A stretch of DNA of 64,000 nucleotides. It comes from Cryomorphaceae bacterium (lineage in GTDB: Bacteria; Bacteroidota; Bacteroidia; Flavobacteriales_D; Crocinitomicaceae). The translations under genes and the position numbers were made by a program. The notes beneath the pieces are model-generated. The model did not search any database and was not told where the DNA came from. It saw only the letters and a program-made list of their open reading frames with translations. The stretch is from the NCBI GenBank assembly GCA_027483605.1, contig JAIXUE010000041.1:1-64000 (forward strand). The letters run 5' to 3'. Positions 53,425 to 62,704 of the stretch are shown one piece after another. Within the stretch, counting starts at the first letter, position 1, and each line of letters begins with the position of its first letter.

Positions 53425-54692
53425 AACACTTCTTTGTGCTCTGTTTTTTACCCTTATTTGCTTTTGGACAACAACGCTCATTGTGCAGCAACGATTCTTT
53501 GAGCACCACCGAAAAGGAAATTGCACAGAAGTATTCTTTTGTGGAGGTTCAATGTAATCAATTTCAGTTCTTTGGTACAGAAAGCCCAAATTGGCTGCAC
53601 CTGAACAAACAACTCAGTGACATGATCCAAACAGGTCAGGGGAAGCTCAATTTTTATCACATTGGAGGCTCCCATCTGCAGGCCGATATCTACTCGCACG
53701 ATTTCAGAACGTTTTTGCAATCTAATTGGCCGGGTTTGAGCGGGGAGCGCGGATTGGTGTTTCCTTACAGTTTGGCGCATACCAATAATCCCTCCAATTA
53801 TGATTTTTCATCGCCAAATACATGGAAAGGTTTTCGCAGCGTCAATCAGCGCCCAGAGGACTTCGATTATGGCCTTAGTGGCGCAGCTATCTCCTGTGCA
53901 GACTCTTTGGTTATAATTAATTTCAAGCATTTGCGTACGCTCGTGAAGCCACCTTTTGACCGCTTGCGCATCTACCACAACACCGGGGCGTTTCCATATG
54001 AGCTCAATTTTGGCGATCAGGAGTTGTTGGTTACTAGTGTAGCACACTTTCCAGAAATGGGTTACACCGAAATTCGCTTTTCAGACCACCTCGATTCCCT
54101 GGACTTACTTTTTGTCAAGAACACCTCAACACCCTTTACGCTTGAGCTTTTTGGTTTTGAGTTTTTAAATGACTTACCGGGCATCACTTATACTGCTATC
54201 GGAATCAACGGGGCAAGTTTGCCTACGTATTTGGCCAATACTCATTTTAGCCGCGATTTGCAATTGCGCCCCCCCGATTTATTTATCTTTTCGGTAGGCA
54301 CCAACGATGCGCATTGTACCTACGAGGCCTTTGACCCTATGGTGTATAAAGCTAATTTGGAAAAGATGATTTTGCAGGTTTTGCAAAGCAATCCGAACTG
54401 CGCCATCTTGCTAACTGTTCCGAATGATGATTATTATATGCGCAAATACCCCAACCGCAATACTGAACGTCAGCGCGAAGTTATTTTTCAGCTCGCGGCA
54501 CAATACCAAATGGCGGTCTGGGATTTTTATGGCATTATGGGCGAGTTGGGCGCTTCCAAAATCTGGAAAACAGCTGGGCTCATGCAAGCCGACTACGTCC
54601 ATTTTACAGGCACAGGTTACCACCTCAAAGGTACTTTATTGATTGAGGCTTTCAAGAAAAACCTCACGAGTTTACAAAATTTGCGCAATTGA
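53421..54692 (+). CDS. SGNH/GDSL hydrolase-like protein, second of the operon
   Basis: A 423-residue exported protein; ATG 53421 overlaps the previous stop (ATGA) and gives the signal peptide VLCFLPLFAFGQ. SGNH blocks: HIGGSHLQADIY (Ser84, with Gly in place of the usual Asp of GDS), FSVGTNDAH (GxND), ILLTVPNDDYY, and ADYVHFTGTGYH (Asp/His). The architecture is close to the first gene, so the two are probably ancient paralogues with different roles in acetyl transfer. Confidence 0.82.
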   Translation: MKHFFVLCFLPLFAFGQQRSLCSNDSLSTTEKEIAQKYSFVEVQCNQFQFFGTESPNWLHLNKQLSDMIQTGQGKLNFYHIGGSHLQADIYSHDFRTFLQSNWPGLSGERGLVFPYSLAHTNNPSNYDFSSPNTWKGFRSVNQRPEDFDYGLSGAAISCADSLVIINFKHLRTLVKPPFDRLRIYHNTGAFPYELNFGDQELLVTSVAHFPEMGYTEIRFSDHLDSLDLLFVKNTSTPFTLELFGFEFLNDLPGITYTAIGINGASLPTYLANTHFSRDLQLRPPDLFIFSVGTNDAHCTYEAFDPMVYKANLEKMILQVLQSNPNCAILLTVPNDDYYMRKYPNRNTERQREVIFQLAAQYQMAVWDFYGIMGELGASKIWKTAGLMQADYVHFTGTGYHLKGTLLIEAFKKNLTSLQNLRN

Positions 54693-54693
54693 T

Positions 54694-56355
54694 ATGAACC
54701 GCATACACGAACTATTTTCCTGGCAACATCAAGAAAGCTTGCTGTTTACAAGACTTGATTTTTGGCTGTTTTTTTTGGCTGTTATGGCCGTCTTTGTTTT
54801 GATTCACAAGCGGTATTTGCTACGCAGTATTTTCTTGACGGCAGTCAGTTTGTTTTTCTATTTCAAAACCTCTGGAAACTTTGTATTACTGCTGGCATTT
54901 ATGCTGTTGTTCAATTATTTGATAGCTCGTGGCGTTGGTTGGTTGGACCGACCCAAATGGAATAAAGGATTTTTGATTTCAGGGCTCATCGTTAATTTGG
55001 CGGGCTTGTTCTACTTTAAGTATGCCTACTTCTTTACCGATGCCTTCAATGCCCAATTTGGCACTGATTATAACGTCGTGAATCAATTTGCAGTAATTGG
55101 TAACGAATGGTTTGGCAAAGGGAGTTTTGTCGATAAAATCCTTGTTCCGATGGGGGTTTCATTTTTTACATTTCACAATATTTCTTATTTGGTCGACATC
55201 TCTCGAAAAGAAATACCTGCTGCCAAGAACTTCTTTGATTATGCTTTTTACGTGACGTATTTCCCGCATTTGATTGCTGGCCCGATTGTCAGAGCCCGCG
55301 ACTTCATTCCGCAAATACACCAACCTTATCAACTCAGTAAATACGAATTTTCTTGGGCCCTTTGGATGATTGGTAAAGGCCTTCTCAAAAAGCTTGTTTT
55401 TGCCGATTATATTGCGGTTCATTTTATTGATAAAGTATTGGATGCGCCGGGTTCCTATCCAGGATTTGTCGGGCTGATTGCGATGTTTGCTTATTCCTTG
55501 CAAATTTATGCAGACTTTTCAGGCTACACCGATATGGCTATTGGGGTTTCTAAGCTCATGGGCTTTGATTTATTAGAAAATTTTAAGTCACCGTATAAAG
55601 CTATTTCTGTGGCAGATTTCTGGCGTCGTTGGCATAAATCGCTCGGATCCTGGCTCAGAGACTACCTCTATATACCCCTCGGCGGCAATCAAAAAGGTTC
55701 CTGGGGGACGGCCATCATGACAGCTGTCATTTTAGGATTTTTATATTTCATTACCGGATGGGTAGAGCTGTGGTATACCTATGGCATTTTGTTGCTCATC
55801 TACCTCGTTCTATGGCAATTTTGGAAGGCGTTTCGAACTTTTGCCGTCCGAGACTTGAACTTGCTCATTACCATGATTGTAGGAGGCTTATGGCATGGCG
55901 CTAGTCAGAATTTTGTGATTTGGGGAGCTATGAATGGTGCCGCATTAGTGATTTATAATTACTGGAAACGCATTAGTCCTTATGAGCATGCAACAAATTG
56001 GCCCGTTCGCGCTTGGCGCATTTTCCTAACCCTGACTTTCATCACCTTTACCCGCATATGGTTTCGTTTACCCGAAGCCGATCAACCCCTCAAATTCTTG
56101 ACGATTGTCACCGAACAATTTGACTGGACGGATCAGACATGGTGGATTGTTTGGAATACCTACCAAGGAATTTTCTACCTGATCATCCTTGGCTTTTTGA
56201 CTCATTGGTTGCCTCAAAAATGGAAAGACCAAACCGTTTTGTTCTTTTCAAAATGGCCCATGCCGATTCAGGCGCTCACTTTTGCCGTGTCGGTGTTTGT
56301 GATGTATCAAGCCGTGTCCGATACCTTCAAGGCATTTGTATACTTCCAGTTTTAA
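54694..56355 (+). CDS. MBOAT family O-acyltransferase (AlgI-like)
   Basis: A 553-residue inner-membrane acyltransferase with about 11 spans. The catalytic His is His401 in VGGLWHGASQNF. Other family motifs are SYLVDISRKE, YFPHLIAGPIVRARDF and WRRWHKSLGSWLRDYLYIPLGG. The start is ATG 54694, 1 bp after the SGNH gene stop, not the ATG inside that gene. It passes acetyl groups across the membrane to a periplasmic SGNH partner; the glycan accepting them is unknown (alginate-like polymer, peptidoglycan or teichoic-like glycan are options). Confidence 0.92.
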   Translation: MNRIHELFSWQHQESLLFTRLDFWLFFLAVMAVFVLIHKRYLLRSIFLTAVSLFFYFKTSGNFVLLLAFMLLFNYLIARGVGWLDRPKWNKGFLISGLIVNLAGLFYFKYAYFFTDAFNAQFGTDYNVVNQFAVIGNEWFGKGSFVDKILVPMGVSFFTFHNISYLVDISRKEIPAAKNFFDYAFYVTYFPHLIAGPIVRARDFIPQIHQPYQLSKYEFSWALWMIGKGLLKKLVFADYIAVHFIDKVLDAPGSYPGFVGLIAMFAYSLQIYADFSGYTDMAIGVSKLMGFDLLENFKSPYKAISVADFWRRWHKSLGSWLRDYLYIPLGGNQKGSWGTAIMTAVILGFLYFITGWVELWYTYGILLLIYLVLWQFWKAFRTFAVRDLNLLITMIVGGLWHGASQNFVIWGAMNGAALVIYNYWKRISPYEHATNWPVRAWRIFLTLTFITFTRIWFRLPEADQPLKFLTIVTEQFDWTDQTWWIVWNTYQGIFYLIILGFLTHWLPQKWKDQTVLFFSKWPMPIQALTFAVSVFVMYQAVSDTFKAFVYFQF

Positions 56356-56374
56356 TTGAAGTACTGTTTTTGAC

Positions 56375-56635
56375 TTACAAAAGGAAGTAGGCCATAAGTA
56401 GTAAATCGAGCGTTGTGCTCACTATTGCACTGGTTACAATCCAGCGCATTGGCGCAACAGCCAATAAAAGGCTCAGGGTTAGCATCGTTGGAAGCACGAC
56501 GGTGATCAGTGTGAGCGTTGAACCAATGGCACCAAGGCCAACGGTCAATCCGCCAAGACATCCGACAATCACAATAATGACGGCAATCCAACCGAAGCGG
56601 TTGTCGTCCATTTCTTCAATCATTTTTGCATACAT
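56375..56635 (-). CDS. Small membrane protein of unknown function
   Basis: An 86-residue protein with about three membrane helices (WIAVIIVIVGCLGGLTVGLGAIG, LTLITVVLPTMLTLSLLLAV, WIVTSAIVSTTLDLLLMAYFLL) after a short acidic N-terminus (MYAKMIEEMDDNRFG). No family is recognised. It is convergent with the MBOAT gene, with about 20 bp between. Confidence 0.6.
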   Translation of the reverse strand: MYAKMIEEMDDNRFGWIAVIIVIVGCLGGLTVGLGAIGSTLTLITVVLPTMLTLSLLLAVAPMRWIVTSAIVSTTLDLLLMAYFLL

Positions 56636-56746
56636 AAGCGTTAGTTTTTAGCAAATTTCTTTTGAATTCGAGGTGTAAAAAATGAGTGATGTTTGCTCAA
56701 AAAATGATATTCGTCAGATTGCACCCATAAATAGTTGGTTAAATAC

Positions 56747-56778
56747 TTGACATGGGGGGTCTTGATGTTGTATCTTTG
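56747..56778 (+). promoter_or_regulatory. Promoter of queA-ribF
   Basis: TTG at 56747-56749, 21 nt, then TATCTTTG at 56771-56778, 35 nt before the queA ATG. The 178-bp gap 56636-56813 holds nothing else recognisable. Confidence 0.65.
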
Positions 56779-56813
56779 CGTTCCCCTGAAAGAAGGGATC
56801 TTAAAATTGTCCT

Positions 56814-57872
56814 ATGAGCAAAATGAAACTTTCAGATTTTGACTTCAATCTCCCCGAAGAATTAATCGCCAATTACCCAGAAGAAAACCGCGACGAATGC
56901 CGTCTTATGGTTATTCATCGTTCTACTGGCCTCATAGAACACAAAATGTTCCGCGATGTCTTAGATTACTTCAATGAAGGTGACGTCATGATCATGAACA
57001 ACACCCGTGTGTTTCCTGCCCGCATGTATGGCAACAAAGAAAAAACAGGGGCTAAAATCGAAGTATTTTTATTGCGCGAGCTCAATCGCGAAAGCCTTTT
57101 GTGGGATGTTCTCGTTGACCCCGCTCGCAAAATCCGCATCGGCAATAAATTGTATTTTGGCGAAGACGACTCACTTGTTGCTGAGGTCATTGACAACACT
57201 ACCTCTCGTGGACGCACTTTGCGTTTTTTATTTGACGGCCCTTACGAAGAATTCAAGGCCAAAATTACTGAGTTAGGCGAGACACCACTTCCTAAATACA
57301 TCAAAAGAGAGGTAGAGCCAGAAGACGAAGAGCGTTACCAAACTGTTTTTGCAAGCGTAGAAGGTGCAGTTGCTGCTCCAACGGCTGGCCTACACTTTTC
57401 CAAGCAATTGCTCAAGCGTTTAGAATTGAAAGGCATTAACTTTGCCGAACTGACCCTTCACGTAGGTTTGGGAACTTTTCGTTCAGTAGAGGTAGAAGAC
57501 CTCACCAAACACAAAATGGATTCCGAGCAAGTCATCATTCCACAAAGCGCAGTAGATATCGTTAACGACGCCAAACGCCACAAGCGAAAAGTTTGCGCCG
57601 TGGGCACAACCTCTATGCGTTCCATCGAAACATCCGTATCCACAGACGGCATGCTCAAACCTTACGACGGCTGGACCAACAAATTCATTTTCCCGCCTTA
57701 CGAATTCAGTATTGCCGACAGCATGATCACTAATTTTCATACGCCTCTTTCTACCTTGCTCATGATGATTTCCGCCTTTATGGGCCATGAACTCATGCAC
57801 AAAGCCTACGAAGAAGCGGTCCGAGAAAAGTACCGTTTCTATTCATACGGAGACGCCATGCTTATCCTCTAA
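56814..57872 (+). CDS. queA: S-adenosylmethionine:tRNA ribosyltransferase-isomerase
   Basis: A 352-residue enzyme making epoxyqueuosine in tRNA. Family signatures: [18 protein letters not shown] at the N-terminus, [33 protein letters not shown] and [16 protein letters not shown] near the end. The length is usual. The stop shares 1 nt with the ribF ATG. Confidence 0.97.
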   Translation: MSKMKLSDFDFNLPEELIANYPEENRDECRLMVIHRSTGLIEHKMFRDVLDYFNEGDVMIMNNTRVFPARMYGNKEKTGAKIEVFLLRELNRESLLWDVLVDPARKIRIGNKLYFGEDDSLVAEVIDNTTSRGRTLRFLFDGPYEEFKAKITELGETPLPKYIKREVEPEDEERYQTVFASVEGAVAAPTAGLHFSKQLLKRLELKGINFAELTLHVGLGTFRSVEVEDLTKHKMDSEQVIIPQSAVDIVNDAKRHKRKVCAVGTTSMRSIETSVSTDGMLKPYDGWTNKFIFPPYEFSIADSMITNFHTPLSTLLMMISAFMGHELMHKAYEEAVREKYRFYSYGDAMLIL

Positions 57873-58807
57873 TGGAGCTACACAAGCAACTAGCTGCTTT
57901 CCCTAAACACCAAAAAACGGTTCTCACTATCGGGACCTTCGATGGCCTGCATTTAGGTCATCAAAAAATCCTTTCAACGGTATGCAGCCAAGCCAAGCAA
58001 GAAGGCTTAGCGGCTGTCTTGCTCACTTTTCATCCGCACCCGCGTCGTGTTTTGTTTCCAGATCAGCCCCTGGGTCTTATCCAAACGCAAGAGGAGAAGC
58101 TTTCGCGGCTCGCCGCGCTCGGTCTAGATCACGTTGTAGTACTGGAATTCAACGCACAACTCGCACAACAAACTGCTGCTGAATTTGTAGAGGAGGTACT
58201 GATCAAAGGGCTCAATGCCCAAAGTATAATTATCGGCTATGACCATCAATTTGGTCACGATCGCCAAGGTAATTTAGCTTTTTTGCGCAGTTATGAAGCA
58301 AAGGGCTGTTTCGAGGTTATGGAAATTCCGGTAGAACAAATTGACGAAGTGTACATCAGCTCTTCTAAAATTAGAAAAGCGATAGCACAAGGCCATATTG
58401 CCCAAGCAAATGCCTACTTAGGGCAACCCTATCAAGTTTCGGGTTTTGTTTCAAGAGGTTTGCAGAATGGTCGCAGTATCGGTTATCCAACTGCCAATGT
58501 TCAACTCACAGAAGCAGAAAAGATTTTGCCTGCCGATGGCGTTTATGCGGTGTCGAGTGAATACAACGGAACCACGCTATTTGGCATGATGAATATTGGT
58601 TGGAGACCGACCATTGAAGAAGCAAAAATTGAACGCAAAATCGAAGTTCATTTTTTTGATTTTCAGTCGGATATCTATGAAGCCTACCTCGCTCTCAGTC
58701 TACATGAGCGCATTCGCCCAGAACAGAAGTTTGCCAACCTCGAGGCGCTCAAAGCACAACTCAAGAAAGATGAGTTAGCCGTAAAAACCTACTTTCAAAC
58801 GACTTAA
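57872..58807 (+). CDS. ribF: Bifunctional riboflavin kinase/FAD synthetase
   Basis: A 311-residue enzyme that phosphorylates riboflavin to FMN and adenylylates it to FAD. FAD synthetase motif: TIGTFDGLHLGHQKIL at the N-terminus, then GYDHQFGHDRQGN and ISSSKIRKAI. The flavokinase C-terminal domain has GYPTANVQL and the active-site Glu in the KIEVHFFDF region. One-nt overlap with queA; the stop overlaps the convergent T9SS gene by 4 nt. Confidence 0.96.
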   Translation: MELHKQLAAFPKHQKTVLTIGTFDGLHLGHQKILSTVCSQAKQEGLAAVLLTFHPHPRRVLFPDQPLGLIQTQEEKLSRLAALGLDHVVVLEFNAQLAQQTAAEFVEEVLIKGLNAQSIIIGYDHQFGHDRQGNLAFLRSYEAKGCFEVMEIPVEQIDEVYISSSKIRKAIAQGHIAQANAYLGQPYQVSGFVSRGLQNGRSIGYPTANVQLTEAEKILPADGVYAVSSEYNGTTLFGMMNIGWRPTIEEAKIERKIEVHFFDFQSDIYEAYLALSLHERIRPEQKFANLEALKAQLKKDELAVKTYFQTT

Positions 58808-60129
58808 TTTTTCTGGATTTTAAATTGTTGCGCCAGACCATTCTGGGTCTTAACCTTTACCACATAAATTCCGCTTGTCAATTTTGTAGTTGGAATACTC
58901 ACTTGGTTGTGGTCGCAAGGATGAGCCAAAAGTTGTTGTCCGAGGGCATTATAGATTTCAATCGAGTAGATCTTTTCTTTTCCCTTTATTTGAAGTTCAT
59001 CTTCACAAGGATTCGGAAATAAAAGGATAGGGTTTGCTGCAGCTGTTTGAAGACCAGTTTGATTTTCATCAAAGAAAAGTACGTTATCTACAAAGACCAC
59101 TCCTGTGCCAATAGGTTCACCAGATAAAATGAGTTGTGAAAAATGACTCAGGCTGTTGAGGTTACTGAACTGACTAAGTGGAATTTCAAGGGTATTCCAA
59201 GTTTGCGCAATTGGTTGAAAACTGAGCTCGCTCTCGCTGTCGTCGCCACCTGCGTATTGTCCATTGTTTCCAAAGTCCACCAGTTTAACTTTAAAAGGAT
59301 CCATGTTTGCGGTCCAGTAATCCAGTCTGAAATGGGTCATGTCGGAAAGGTCTAGTTGGTTGCCACCAAGTGTTTCAATACCTGCGAAGTTCATCGCGCT
59401 GTAGCGCTTGGTGTCATTACCTTGTATCTGTATATCGGTGACTTGTGCTTGAGACCACGGCGCCTGCCAAGTATCTACCGTTACATTGACATAAGGGTTG
59501 CTGAACATGGAAATAACAGCCGTTGCAGGATAAGTAGGCGTTGGTGCAGGCACCATAGGCGCTGCGTTTTGTGTACCGTCTTGATTCGAGAATTTGATGT
59601 TATCTAGATAGCATATGTTGTTGTCAGAACGCTGACCGAAATCCGGGAAAAAGATGATCTGGTCGATGCCAGTAGAAGTGGGATTACTGAGCACATTCGT
59701 AAAATCAAAAGTCAATTCTTCCCACTGATCGACAAGCGTATTGGAGACAAGTATTTCACCAGATGACGCACCGGATGGCGTTGCAAACTTGAGGCCAACT
59801 GGGCTGATTACCGATTTATAGACCATGACTTTGATTTGACAATTGGCCGCCGTTAAATTGAAAACACCAATACCTTGGCCGTGAACCGATTCAAAACCTG
59901 CCCATGGTGCGCCATTTACAAGTGCTGTGAACTTACAAACCGTATTTGATAAATTGATGCCGCTTGCCGATGGGTTGGCAACCATCTGAACAGGCGGGTT
60001 ATTGCCGTTTTCAAAAGTGGTCCAGGCCCAGTTGGCTCCAAAGCCATTTGGTTCAAAATCGATTGGCCCCGCTTGAGCAAAAACAAAAAAAGCAGACAGC
60101 GCTATAGTAAGGGTGAAAAGAAATTTCAT
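58804..60129 (-). CDS. T9SS cargo with two carbohydrate-binding-like beta domains
   Basis: A 441-residue secreted protein with signal peptide (LTIALSAFFVFAQA). Two beta-sandwich modules follow, about 20-185 (INLSNTVCKFTALVNGAPWAGFES ... QIIFFPDFG ... NICYLDNIKF) and 200-350 (HFRLDYWTANMDPFKVKLVDFG ... LEIPLSQFSNL ... VVFVDNVLFF). They resemble the CBM-like modules found next to glycoside hydrolases in Flavobacteria. The C-terminal tail (LLFPNPCEDELQI ... GIYVVKVKTQNG) is a type A sorting domain. No catalytic domain is attached, so it probably binds polysaccharide at the surface. Confidence 0.86.
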   Translation of the reverse strand: MKFLFTLTIALSAFFVFAQAGPIDFEPNGFGANWAWTTFENGNNPPVQMVANPSASGINLSNTVCKFTALVNGAPWAGFESVHGQGIGVFNLTAANCQIKVMVYKSVISPVGLKFATPSGASSGEILVSNTLVDQWEELTFDFTNVLSNPTSTGIDQIIFFPDFGQRSDNNICYLDNIKFSNQDGTQNAAPMVPAPTPTYPATAVISMFSNPYVNVTVDTWQAPWSQAQVTDIQIQGNDTKRYSAMNFAGIETLGGNQLDLSDMTHFRLDYWTANMDPFKVKLVDFGNNGQYAGGDDSESELSFQPIAQTWNTLEIPLSQFSNLNSLSHFSQLILSGEPIGTGVVFVDNVLFFDENQTGLQTAAANPILLFPNPCEDELQIKGKEKIYSIEIYNALGQQLLAHPCDHNQVSIPTTKLTSGIYVVKVKTQNGLAQQFKIQKN

Positions 60130-60212
60130 GGTAGTGTAGGTAGTATAGATATTGTTAAAAGTACAATAATTATTGATGAGTATACCATTTATTTTTTTCT
60201 TAACTTAGAGAG

Positions 60213-60779
60213 ATGCTTCTCAAACGCTTCTACTTCGTTTTGTTTACACATTTGGTGCTCTTGGCTAATGGCCAAGCCATTAAATGGCAAGATGCCCAGA
60301 AATTGGACCCCAAAAGCGTTACCTCATTGGATTGTTCAGGGCTCAAGTGGGACAGCATACCCCAAAAGTTGTTTGAGTTTGTCGCACTTGAATCACTGGA
60401 CTTATCTAAAAATAAGTTGACATTTCTTCCCGAAGAAATGAAGGAATTTAACCAACTTCAGTACTTAAAATTGGGCAAAAACAAACTCGACCATTTCCCT
60501 TTAGTGCTTTGCCAGTTACCAATGTTGCTTGAGTTATCCTTAGAACGCAATGCGCTGCGCATGCTACCTGACCAAATTAGTGCACTCTCCCAACTGCAAT
60601 ACCTTGACCTTTATGGCAATACCATTGAACAATTTGGCGAAGGTGTTTTTGTGCTTCCAGACTTGCGTGTACTCAATATTGAAGGCGTCATGTACGGAAC
60701 AATTTTTGCCAAACAACTGCTCGCTCGCCTACCCAACACGAAAGTCCTGATAGACCCACCGTGTAAGTGTTTGGATTAG
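60213..60779 (+). CDS. Leucine-rich repeat protein
   Basis: A 188-residue secreted protein with signal peptide (FVLFTHLVLLANGQ). About five LRRs with xLxxLxxLxLxxNxL spacing follow: LESLDLSKNKLTFLPEEM, LQYLKLGKNKLDHFPLVL, LLELSLERNALRMLPDQI and LQYLDLYGNTIEQFGEGV. A C-terminal Cys pair (PPCKC) closes it. A protein-binding role is expected. Overlap with an in-frame GTG of the next gene may couple translation. Confidence 0.82.
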   Translation: MLLKRFYFVLFTHLVLLANGQAIKWQDAQKLDPKSVTSLDCSGLKWDSIPQKLFEFVALESLDLSKNKLTFLPEEMKEFNQLQYLKLGKNKLDHFPLVLCQLPMLLELSLERNALRMLPDQISALSQLQYLDLYGNTIEQFGEGVFVLPDLRVLNIEGVMYGTIFAKQLLARLPNTKVLIDPPCKCLD

Positions 60780-60793
60780 TATCTTTGCTCATT

Positions 60794-61657
60794 ATGTCTT
60801 TGCTGCGCACCATTGCTTTATGGCTACTCAATCATCCGCAACAAGTGTTGCTTGTGTTTGTCATGCTGACTGCGCTACTGATTTGGACCAAAAAAAAATG
60901 GCGTCGCAAACGCCCTTATTTTCCTTGGATTTTAGCTTCAGGTTTGGTAGCTTACGTATTTGTTTTTATTCGTTTTTACGACCGCATTGACCTACTGCGT
61001 CCAGTCTTGAGCAATACAACCGCTGAAACGCTTTCAGAAACGGCCATTGCTGAAGACCAAACGCTTTGTTTTGGCATCGATGTATCTCAATACCAAGGCA
61101 GCATCAATTGGGATGAGGTCTTGCTGACCAAACATCCCTTGCGCTTCGCTATTGTCAGGGCGACCATGGGTACCGATGGACTAGACCCACAATTTGCAGT
61201 AAATTGGCAAGCGCTCCAAAGAGTAGGGCTTCAACGCGGGGCTTATCATTATTACCGCCCATATCAAAATTCTACTGAGCAAGCTCAAAATTTTATTCGC
61301 CAGGTAAGACTGAGCAAAGGCGATTTTCCGCCAGTATTAGACGTAGAAAAGATGTCTCCATTTGGCGCGGCTAACTTGCGCAAAGGCGTTCAAAACTGGC
61401 TGCGCATCGTTGGGCAGCATTATCATTGCAAACCAATTGTTTACACGGGCCGCTTTTTTTTCGAGCGCTATCTCAAAGGAAGTATAGACGGTTATCCGCT
61501 TTGGGTTGCTTCTTACGGCCCACACCATAAAGTCGAGCACCTCCCTTGGACTTTTTACCAATTTTCTGAAAAAATGGTTGTTCACGGCATCAATACTTAT
61601 GTAGACGGTAATTTCTTTCAAGGCAGCTTAACGAAACTTCGTAACTTCGGCTTATGA
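60794..61657 (+). CDS. GH25 lysozyme-like muramidase, membrane-anchored
   Basis: A 287-residue protein with one or two N-terminal membrane helices (about 17-31 and 44-61) and an extracytoplasmic GH25 domain from residue 92. Motifs: FGIDVSQYQGSINW (Asp96), FAIVRATMGTDGLDP, GAYHYYRP, PPVLDVEKM (Asp183, Glu185 catalytic), PIVYTGRFFFERYL and PLWVASYG. It hydrolyses beta-1,4-MurNAc-GlcNAc bonds of peptidoglycan. The start is ATG 60794; GTG at 60767 is also in frame and overlaps the LRR gene. It overlaps the next gene by 4 nt. Confidence 0.88.
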   Translation: MSLLRTIALWLLNHPQQVLLVFVMLTALLIWTKKKWRRKRPYFPWILASGLVAYVFVFIRFYDRIDLLRPVLSNTTAETLSETAIAEDQTLCFGIDVSQYQGSINWDEVLLTKHPLRFAIVRATMGTDGLDPQFAVNWQALQRVGLQRGAYHYYRPYQNSTEQAQNFIRQVRLSKGDFPPVLDVEKMSPFGAANLRKGVQNWLRIVGQHYHCKPIVYTGRFFFERYLKGSIDGYPLWVASYGPHHKVEHLPWTFYQFSEKMVVHGINTYVDGNFFQGSLTKLRNFGL

Positions 61658-62295
61658 TTTTACTTACGCTTCTTTTCAAGCTTGGTGTACGTTTTGCCAT
61701 CTTCAATTTCATTTGGTTTTTTCTGGAGTTAGTCCACAAAATGCTCACAGGCATGCGACCTCCTTTTTTAGCCGAGCAGTACCTCCTCAAAGGACTCAAG
61801 TATATCCTGCTTGTCAATATCACTTTTGTGTACTGTCTTGAATTTGCTCCCAAAGAGCCAAGCTATGTACTGAACTGGCAAAAATTAGTACCTGGAGGGC
61901 TTATTTTGATGCTTTATTTACTCGGAAAATTTCAAAAGCAGCAAGAACAACTCCAATTTTTGGGCGCTTTTCAGATGCCTGTTCAACAGCGGCCCTATTC
62001 TAAAAATTTAGAAATCCTCTTGCTCGTTTTGGCGGCGTTGACATTCACAGGCTTTTATTTTTACCCTCATCTATCAGAAAATATGGTCTCTCGTTGGTTT
62101 GAGTCCAATATACAGAGTCTAGAAAAGGCCTTTTTCTTAGGTTTTGTATTTCAGGTGCTTGGCTTTTTCTTTGTACTGAGTGTATTTTTTCGCTTGCTCA
62201 AAGCATTTAGCCCAAAACCGCCGTCTGCTGGCCCCACGCAAGGCCCCGATGATTATACTGACTACGAAGAAGTTTCCGATCAGCGCCTTGACTAA
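61654..62295 (+). CDS. Integral membrane protein of unknown function
   Basis: A 213-residue membrane protein with about five hydrophobic helices (FAIFNFIWFFLELVHKML, YILLVNITFVYCLEFA, VPGGLILMLYLLGKF, ILLLVLAALTFTGFYF, FFLGFVFQVLGFFFVLSVFF) and an acidic C-terminus (DDYTDYEEVSDQRLD). No recognised family. The ATGA overlap with the GH25 gene suggests a functional partner of the lysozyme in the envelope. Confidence 0.7.
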   Translation: MILLTLLFKLGVRFAIFNFIWFFLELVHKMLTGMRPPFLAEQYLLKGLKYILLVNITFVYCLEFAPKEPSYVLNWQKLVPGGLILMLYLLGKFQKQQEQLQFLGAFQMPVQQRPYSKNLEILLLVLAALTFTGFYFYPHLSENMVSRWFESNIQSLEKAFFLGFVFQVLGFFFVLSVFFRLLKAFSPKPPSAGPTQGPDDYTDYEEVSDQRLD

Positions 62296-62704
62296 ACCCA
62301 ACCCACATACCGATCAAAGTTTGCCCAAGGCATTCAAGTTGTGTAGCCTCAAAAAGATCGAGCAGCTCCATCAATCCGGGCAATTGATCAAGGCTTATCC
62401 GTTGAGAGTGTTATACTTACTAGAAGAGTATACTCCCGAAGCCGCAACTACCGAAGTGTTTCAAGTTTTGTTTTCTGCACCAAAACGCCGCTTCAAAAGA
62501 GCCCACGACCGCAATTATATCAAGCGCTTGATGCGGGAGGTCTTGCGCAAAAACAAATTACCTTTGTTAGCTGCACTGCAGCAAAACAACAAAAAAATGG
62601 TGTTTTCGTTAACTTTTGTTTCAAATGAACGTCCGAGTTATCAACTTTTGGAACAAAAGTTGTGTAAAGCGCTCGACCTACTTATAAAAGAAATTAAATC
62701 ATGA
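62249..62704 (+). CDS. rnpA: Ribonuclease P protein component
   Basis: A protein of up to 151 residues in which the C-terminal ~115 residues match RnpA: FQVLFSAPKRRFKRAHDRNYIKRLMREVLRKNK carries the RNR-type RNA-binding motif. It joins the catalytic RNA to mature tRNA 5-prime ends. The start is uncertain: ATG 62249 lies inside the membrane gene, and TTG 62288 would give 138 residues, nearer the family size. The usual neighbour rpmH is absent. The stop overlaps the next ATG (ATGA). Confidence 0.88.
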   Translation: MIILTTKKFPISALTKPNPHTDQSLPKAFKLCSLKKIEQLHQSGQLIKAYPLRVLYLLEEYTPEAATTEVFQVLFSAPKRRFKRAHDRNYIKRLMREVLRKNKLPLLAALQQNNKKMVFSLTFVSNERPSYQLLEQKLCKALDLLIKEIKS

